Shown here in pieces: positions 59,867-64,000 of a DNA stretch of 64,000 nt. Origin of the DNA: CBDCXF01 sp965223755 (lineage in GTDB: Bacteria; Acidobacteriota; Thermoanaerobaculia; Multivoradales; JAHEKO01); the NCBI GenBank assembly GCA_965223755.1, contig CBDCXF010000002.1:1426001-1490000 (forward strand). The letters are read 5' to 3'. The translations under genes were made by a program, and so were the position numbers. Position 1 is the stretch's first letter. Each line of letters begins with the position of its first letter. The notes under the pieces are model-generated. The model was not told the origin of the DNA. It saw only the letters and a list, made by a program, of their open reading frames with translations, and ran no database searches.

Positions 59867-61155
59867 GACGGCGGCTCCGTCCTCCGCTTCCAGTGTTCTG
59901 GCTTCCAGTTTTCTAGTGCCGGTTGTAAGAAATCAATCGTCTTCGCCACCGCTCCGCGGTTGGCATCGAGCACCTGCCTGCCCCTTTCTCCGAGAGCGGC
60001 CGCTTGGTCTGGACGATCGAGCCAGTCCGACCATGCTCGCGCGAGTTCTGGCGCCGAAGTCACGCGCCGCCATGCATCTCGAGCTTCGAAGGCATCGGCG
60101 ACCGCCCGGAAGTTCTCCATCGATGGTCCGGTCGCAATCGGCGCCGAAAACTGAGCTGGCTCAAGGGGGTTGTGTCCGCCCGTCGGGACCAGAGTTCCGC
60201 CCACAAAAACACCCTTGGCGAGACGATAAAGAGCCGCCAGCTCACCGATGCTGTCGAGCACCAACACCTGGATGTCATCGCTTGTCTGTATCTCATCCAG
60301 CCGACTGCGAAGGTCGGCTCGAAATCCGCGAGCTCGAGCCAGTTGCTCTACGGCAAGGGCGCGCTCCGGGTGCCTAGGTGCGAGGACCAGCAGCGCTCGT
60401 CGTTGCAGTTTCCCGAGGGCGTCGAGAATGACTTCTTCCTCGCCCTCCATCGACGAGCCGGCGATCAAGATCGCCCGGCCGCCCGCCAACTGTTCGATCC
60501 TTTGTTCGAGCTCGGGCTGCGGTTCGGGAGCCGGGGTATCGAACTTAATGTTTCCGGTCACCGCGACCTTGTCTGCGTCGATACCCAAATCGATCAGGCG
60601 TTCGCAATCGGCCTTGCTTTGCATCGCAAACGCGGTCACGTTGCGCAAGTAGCGCCGCACTAGCCAGGCTGGAACGCTTCGCATACGCCCATATCCGCGG
60701 TCGCTGATGCGTCCATTGACGACGTAGACAGGAACGTCGCTACGGCGCAATACCGACAGCAGATAGGGCCAGTAGTCACCCTCGGTCAGAATCAGTGCGG
60801 CCGGCTTGGCCCAGTCGACGAACCGTCGCACGGTGAAGAAGAGGTCATAGGGTAGGTATCGAACTTGGGCTTGAGTGCCGAACAAACGCTGGGCCTCGCG
60901 CTGTCCGGTGGGAGTCACGGTGGTAACGACCAGTCTTCCATCGGGGCGAAAGTGCCGCGCCAAAACGGCAGCCACTCCGACTTCTCCGACCGAGACAGCA
61001 TGGATCCACAGCGATCGAGAGTCGTTTTTGGCGCCTAAGTCCTTTGCAAACCGAGCCTTTACTGTGGGCACGTAGTGTGCACTTCGGGCGAGGAGGAGGA
61101 AAGGTGCTGCCACCACCATCGACAACAAATAGAGAGCTTGGTAGAGCCAGCGCAT
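59863..61155 (-). CDS. waaA: Kdo transferase (WaaA/KdtA)
   Basis: Adds 3-deoxy-D-manno-octulosonic acid to lipid A precursor; a GT-B enzyme with an N-terminal membrane anchor (MRWLYQALYLLSMVVAAPFL). Motifs: SVGEVGVAAVL, TVTPTGQREAQRLFG, LTEGDYWPYLL, SDRGYGRMR and GTLVPTGGHNPLEPAQFSAP with the nucleotide-binding HNPLEPA. At 430 aa it is typical. ATG 61155 matches the family start; a longer open frame crosses the divergent pilC promoter region. It is co-translated with lpxK. Confidence 0.94.
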   Translation of the reverse strand: MRWLYQALYLLSMVVAAPFLLLARSAHYVPTVKARFAKDLGAKNDSRSLWIHAVSVGEVGVAAVLARHFRPDGRLVVTTVTPTGQREAQRLFGTQAQVRYLPYDLFFTVRRFVDWAKPAALILTEGDYWPYLLSVLRRSDVPVYVVNGRISDRGYGRMRSVPAWLVRRYLRNVTAFAMQSKADCERLIDLGIDADKVAVTGNIKFDTPAPEPQPELEQRIEQLAGGRAILIAGSSMEGEEEVILDALGKLQRRALLVLAPRHPERALAVEQLARARGFRADLRSRLDEIQTSDDIQVLVLDSIGELAALYRLAKGVFVGGTLVPTGGHNPLEPAQFSAPIATGPSMENFRAVADAFEARDAWRRVTSAPELARAWSDWLDRPDQAAALGERGRQVLDANRGAVAKTIDFLQPALENWKPEHWKRRTEPPS

Positions 61156-61276
61156 TCCTGGGGTTTTGGTCGGCGTGCCGTTGGGATTCTTGCCCACGCG
61201 GCAGTCGAAATGGAGGCCGCCGACGCGCCGGCGGCCAATACGAAGACGGTCAGTATAATCGTTGGCGAGGCTTCCG

Positions 61277-62485
61277 ATGCAGTTCGTTTGCCGCCTAGGG
61301 ACCCCGGACGGCAGGGTCGTCGAAGAGGTCCGCGACGGCGCCAGCCTTGAGGCCTTGCGCACCGGCCTGCAGAAGACCGGCTACCACGTCTTTGACATTC
61401 GCCCGGCCGGTGGAGCGTTCCGGCTTCGGCTCCCCAAGTTCGGCTCCAAGATTCCCGGACGAACACTCATGGTTTTCAACCAAGAGTTTGCTTCCTTGCT
61501 CGGGGCGGGCCTGCCACTTGTCGAAGGCTTGGGCATGCTCGCAGAACGGCAGAAGCATGGCGAGTTCCGCCAAATCTTGGCCGAAACTCGCGACCGAGTG
61601 GAAACCGGCGAAAGTTTGGCCGACGCGGTAGCGTCGTTCGGAGACAAGTTTCCAGCGCTGTACTCCGCGAGCCTGGAAGCAGGTGAACAAAGTGGTGAGC
61701 TGGTTTCGGTCCTGCGCCGATACGTACGCCACCAGAAGCTGATTCTCGAAGCGCGGCGCAAGACTACGTCGGCGCTGGTCTATCCCTTGGTTCTGGTCTT
61801 GCTGTCGCTGATTCTCATCGCGGTGATGATGCTGGTCGTTATCCCTGCATTCCAACAGTTCTATGCCAGTTTGGAGGGGGCCGAACTGCCGTTGATCACG
61901 CGCATTGTGGTGGGAGCTTCCAACTGGCTCCGTGACAATTGGTACTTGTGGGTGCCGGGCATCATTATCGGCGCGCTTGCGTTCGGTCGCTTCACCGCGA
62001 CGCCAAGGGGCCGTCGCTGGTTCGACCGCTTCAAGTTGCGGCTTCCTCTAGTCGGGCGTGTGTTGCGCCTCGTTTCCCTCTCCGAGTTTTGTCGCGGACT
62101 GGGCACGCTGCTGCAGGCCGGACTGGCCCTGGTGCCTTCTTTGGACACCGCCATTCGTTCCGTCGGCAACGCCTGGGTGCGCGAGCAGATCGGCGACATT
62201 CCGGACAAGATCAGTCAGGGCTCGGCCCTCTATCAGGCGATGGAGGAAACCGGCGCGTTTGACGATCTGGCGGTCGACATGGTGCAGGTTGGAGAATCTT
62301 CCGGCGAGCTGGCGGAGATGCTTTCGACGGTTTCTGATTTCTTCGACGAAGAGTCGGAAACACGTATGGAGCGCGTCTTGAGCCTGGTCGAACCGATATT
62401 GTTGGTGTTTATGGGCGTTGTGATTGCGACCATTCTGGCCGCGGTCTACCTGCCCCTGATTTCGATCGTAGGACAGATCAACTAA
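61277..62485 (+). CDS. Type IV pilus/type II secretion inner-membrane platform protein (PilC/GspF)
   Basis: A 402-aa platform protein with two T2SSF domains: the first near residues 65-190 (FNQEFASLLGAGLPLVEGLG, ALYSASLEAGEQSGELVSVL) and the second near 275-395 (FCRGLGTLLQAGLALVPSLD, DMVQVGESSGELAEMLSTVS), with hydrophobic helices between (VLVLLSLILIAVMMLVVIPA). It assembles pilins or pseudopilins through the matching ATPase gene that begins two bases later. ATG 61277 is chosen over ATG 61262. Its promoter shares the gap with kdtA. Confidence 0.94.
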   Translation: MQFVCRLGTPDGRVVEEVRDGASLEALRTGLQKTGYHVFDIRPAGGAFRLRLPKFGSKIPGRTLMVFNQEFASLLGAGLPLVEGLGMLAERQKHGEFRQILAETRDRVETGESLADAVASFGDKFPALYSASLEAGEQSGELVSVLRRYVRHQKLILEARRKTTSALVYPLVLVLLSLILIAVMMLVVIPAFQQFYASLEGAELPLITRIVVGASNWLRDNWYLWVPGIIIGALAFGRFTATPRGRRWFDRFKLRLPLVGRVLRLVSLSEFCRGLGTLLQAGLALVPSLDTAIRSVGNAWVREQIGDIPDKISQGSALYQAMEETGAFDDLAVDMVQVGESSGELAEMLSTVSDFFDEESETRMERVLSLVEPILLVFMGVVIATILAAVYLPLISIVGQIN

Positions 62486-62487
62486 GT

Positions 62488-64000
62488 ATGAGTGCGCCGA
62501 CTCCACAGACTCCGATTGCGCCCGAGCTGGAACTAGCGTCGGACGGTGGCGAATCCTTCGCTCGTTCGCTCGCCCAGCGATACGGTCTGGAGTTCGTCGA
62601 CGCCAACGAGTTGCACGTCGACAACGATCTCTTTCGCAGCGTGCCCCTGGAATTGATGTTGGCGCACAAGTTCGTGCCCGAGTCGGAAGACGAAGAGGCG
62701 GTCGTGATCGTGGTTGCCGATCCCACCGACGTCGCCAGCCTCGACCAATTGGAGTTGGTGCTGGGGCGACCGGTCGAGGTCAAAGTCGGTGTCGAGTCGG
62801 CCATTCGCGCGGTGTTGCAGAAATCCGAGGGCGCGCAGCAGGTCCTGGACCGGGCCACCGAGGGCCTGAGACTGGAACTCGTTCACGACGAGGGCGACGG
62901 CGAGGAGGTTCTCTCACTTGATCGCATTTCGGCCGACACCAGCCCGATCATCAAGCTCGTCGACTCCACGGTTCTAAGCGCCATCCAGCGGCGCGCCAGT
63001 GACATTCATATTGAAACGCGGGTCAACGAAGTGGTGGTCAAGTATCGCATCGACGGCGTGCTCTACCAGGCGATGGAACCGATCGACAAGAAACACCACT
63101 CGACCATCATCAGCCGCATCAAGGTGATGTCCGAACTCGACATTGCGGAAAAGCGGGTACCGCAGGATGGTCGCTTCAAGCTGCGCTTCCAGGGCCGCAC
63201 CATCGACTTTCGCGTTTCGATCATGCCCTCGGTGCACGGTGAGGATTGCGTCATCCGCATCCTCGACAAGGAATCAATCGACGCCGAGTTCAAGAATCTA
63301 CGCCTCGACATCCTCGGCTTTGACGACACTACCTTGGTCAAGATGCGCAAGTTCATCCGCGAGCCCTACGGCATGGTCCTGGTGACCGGCCCGACGGGTT
63401 CCGGTAAGACGACCACTCTCTATGCTTGTTTGTCTGAGATCCAGTCGTCGGAAGACAAGATCATCACCATCGAGGACCCAGTCGAGTATCAACTGGAGGG
63501 AGTCACTCAGATTCCGGTCAACGAGAAAAAGGGGCTCACCTTCGCCCGCGGCTTGCGCTCGATCTTGCGCCACGATCCGGACAAAGTGATGGTGGGTGAA
63601 ATCCGTGACGAAGAGACCGCCCAGATTGCCATTCAGGCAGCGCTGACAGGCCACCTGGTTTTCACCACCGTCCACGCCAATAACGTCGTCGACGTGCTCG
63701 GGCGTTTTCTCAACATGAAGGTGGACCTTTACAATTTTGTTTCCGCGCTCAACTGCGTTCTCGCCCAGCGCCTGGTTCGCCGCATTTGTCCTCACTGCAA
63801 AGAGCAAGTGGAAGTTGGCGATGAGCTGTTGATCGAGAGTGGGCTTGAGGTCGAACGTTTCCGTAGTTGGGATTTCTTCGAGGGGCGCGGATGTCTGGAG
63901 TGCTCCGGTACCGGTTACCTGGGCCGCATGGCCATCTCTGAACTTTTGGATCTTTCCGACAACATTCGCGAACTCATTCTCGACCGACGCCCCGCAGCCG
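62488..64000 (+). CDS. Type IV pilus/type II secretion ATPase (PilB/GspE), partial
   Basis: The gene begins two bases after pilC/gspF and runs past the window end, so the last residues are missing. The first 504 residues include an N-terminal MshEN-like domain, SDIHIETR, the Walker A motif TGPTGSGKTTTLYA (Lys307), Asp box IITIEDPVEYQLEGVTQI, Walker B MVGEIRDEETA, His box TTVHANN, and a zinc site formed by CPHC (Cys434, Cys437) and CLEC (Cys469, Cys472). It powers extension of a pilus or pseudopilus with the preceding platform protein. PilB or GspE cannot be told without the rest of the cluster. Confidence 0.94.
   Translation, partial: MSAPTPQTPIAPELELASDGGESFARSLAQRYGLEFVDANELHVDNDLFRSVPLELMLAHKFVPESEDEEAVVIVVADPTDVASLDQLELVLGRPVEVKVGVESAIRAVLQKSEGAQQVLDRATEGLRLELVHDEGDGEEVLSLDRISADTSPIIKLVDSTVLSAIQRRASDIHIETRVNEVVVKYRIDGVLYQAMEPIDKKHHSTIISRIKVMSELDIAEKRVPQDGRFKLRFQGRTIDFRVSIMPSVHGEDCVIRILDKESIDAEFKNLRLDILGFDDTTLVKMRKFIREPYGMVLVTGPTGSGKTTTLYACLSEIQSSEDKIITIEDPVEYQLEGVTQIPVNEKKGLTFARGLRSILRHDPDKVMVGEIRDEETAQIAIQAALTGHLVFTTVHANNVVDVLGRFLNMKVDLYNFVSALNCVLAQRLVRRICPHCKEQVEVGDELLIESGLEVERFRSWDFFEGRGCLECSGTGYLGRMAISELLDLSDNIRELILDRRPAA

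Overview
The window looks like chromosomal DNA of a Gram-negative bacterium with high GC content. Lipid A/Kdo enzymes (LpxK, KdtA), BamD, an ExbB/ExbD/TonB set, RseP and TatA show an outer membrane. A DUF4388 protein, many TPR proteins, paired type IV pilus/type II secretion parts, SelA and arylsulfotransferase-like propellers would fit an Acidobacteriota-like or Myxococcota-like lineage. That placement is inference, because no rRNA or other marker gene is present. No tRNA, rRNA, insertion sequence, prophage or CRISPR array was seen.

Region 1 (1-6.7 kb) is an accessory-looking module of visibly lower GC. It holds a sigma-70-family factor, a divergent TPR-CHAT protease lipoprotein, a translationally coupled protein of unknown function, and a convergent exported subtilisin-like protease. 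This is the best candidate for an undescribed system.

Region 2 (6.8-16.2 kb) has a UvrD/PcrA-type helicase. It is followed by a tight run of an asparagine-synthetase-like amide ligase with a degenerate glutaminase half, a radical SAM enzyme and a flavin-dependent halogenase-like oxidoreductase, which looks like a small biosynthetic cluster. Two divergent membrane glycosyltransferases come next.

Region 3 (16.2-29.6 kb) is mostly housekeeping: truA, uppS-cdsA-rseP (without dxr), a Cys-less peroxiredoxin-like protein, a PASTA protein, rpe-bamD, a LysM protein, a Fis-type regulator, tatA (too short for most ORF cut-offs), an AmgK-like kinase, rlmN, pgeF and ftsEX. A strong bidirectional terminator closes ftsEX.

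Region 4 (29.8-45 kb) has a minus-strand energy-transduction operon (exbB-exbD-exbD-tonB-DUF4388-TPR), yebC-ruvC, a membrane-anchored acidic protein, accD-folC, a histone-H1-like gene followed by glyA, an acyl-CoA carboxylase beta subunit and a tldD/tldE pair.

Region 5 (45-64 kb) has a TPR protein, selA, a prepilin peptidase, and two paralogous pairs of M20 peptidase plus arylsulfotransferase-like propeller. These pairs flank a pilin with a sigma-54-like promoter and a DegT aminotransferase. Biotin carboxylase and biotin carrier, lpxK-kdtA, and pilC/gspF with pilB/gspE follow; the last gene is cut by the window end. The prepilin peptidase, pilin, PilC and PilB spread over 16 kb could serve one secretion or pilus machine.
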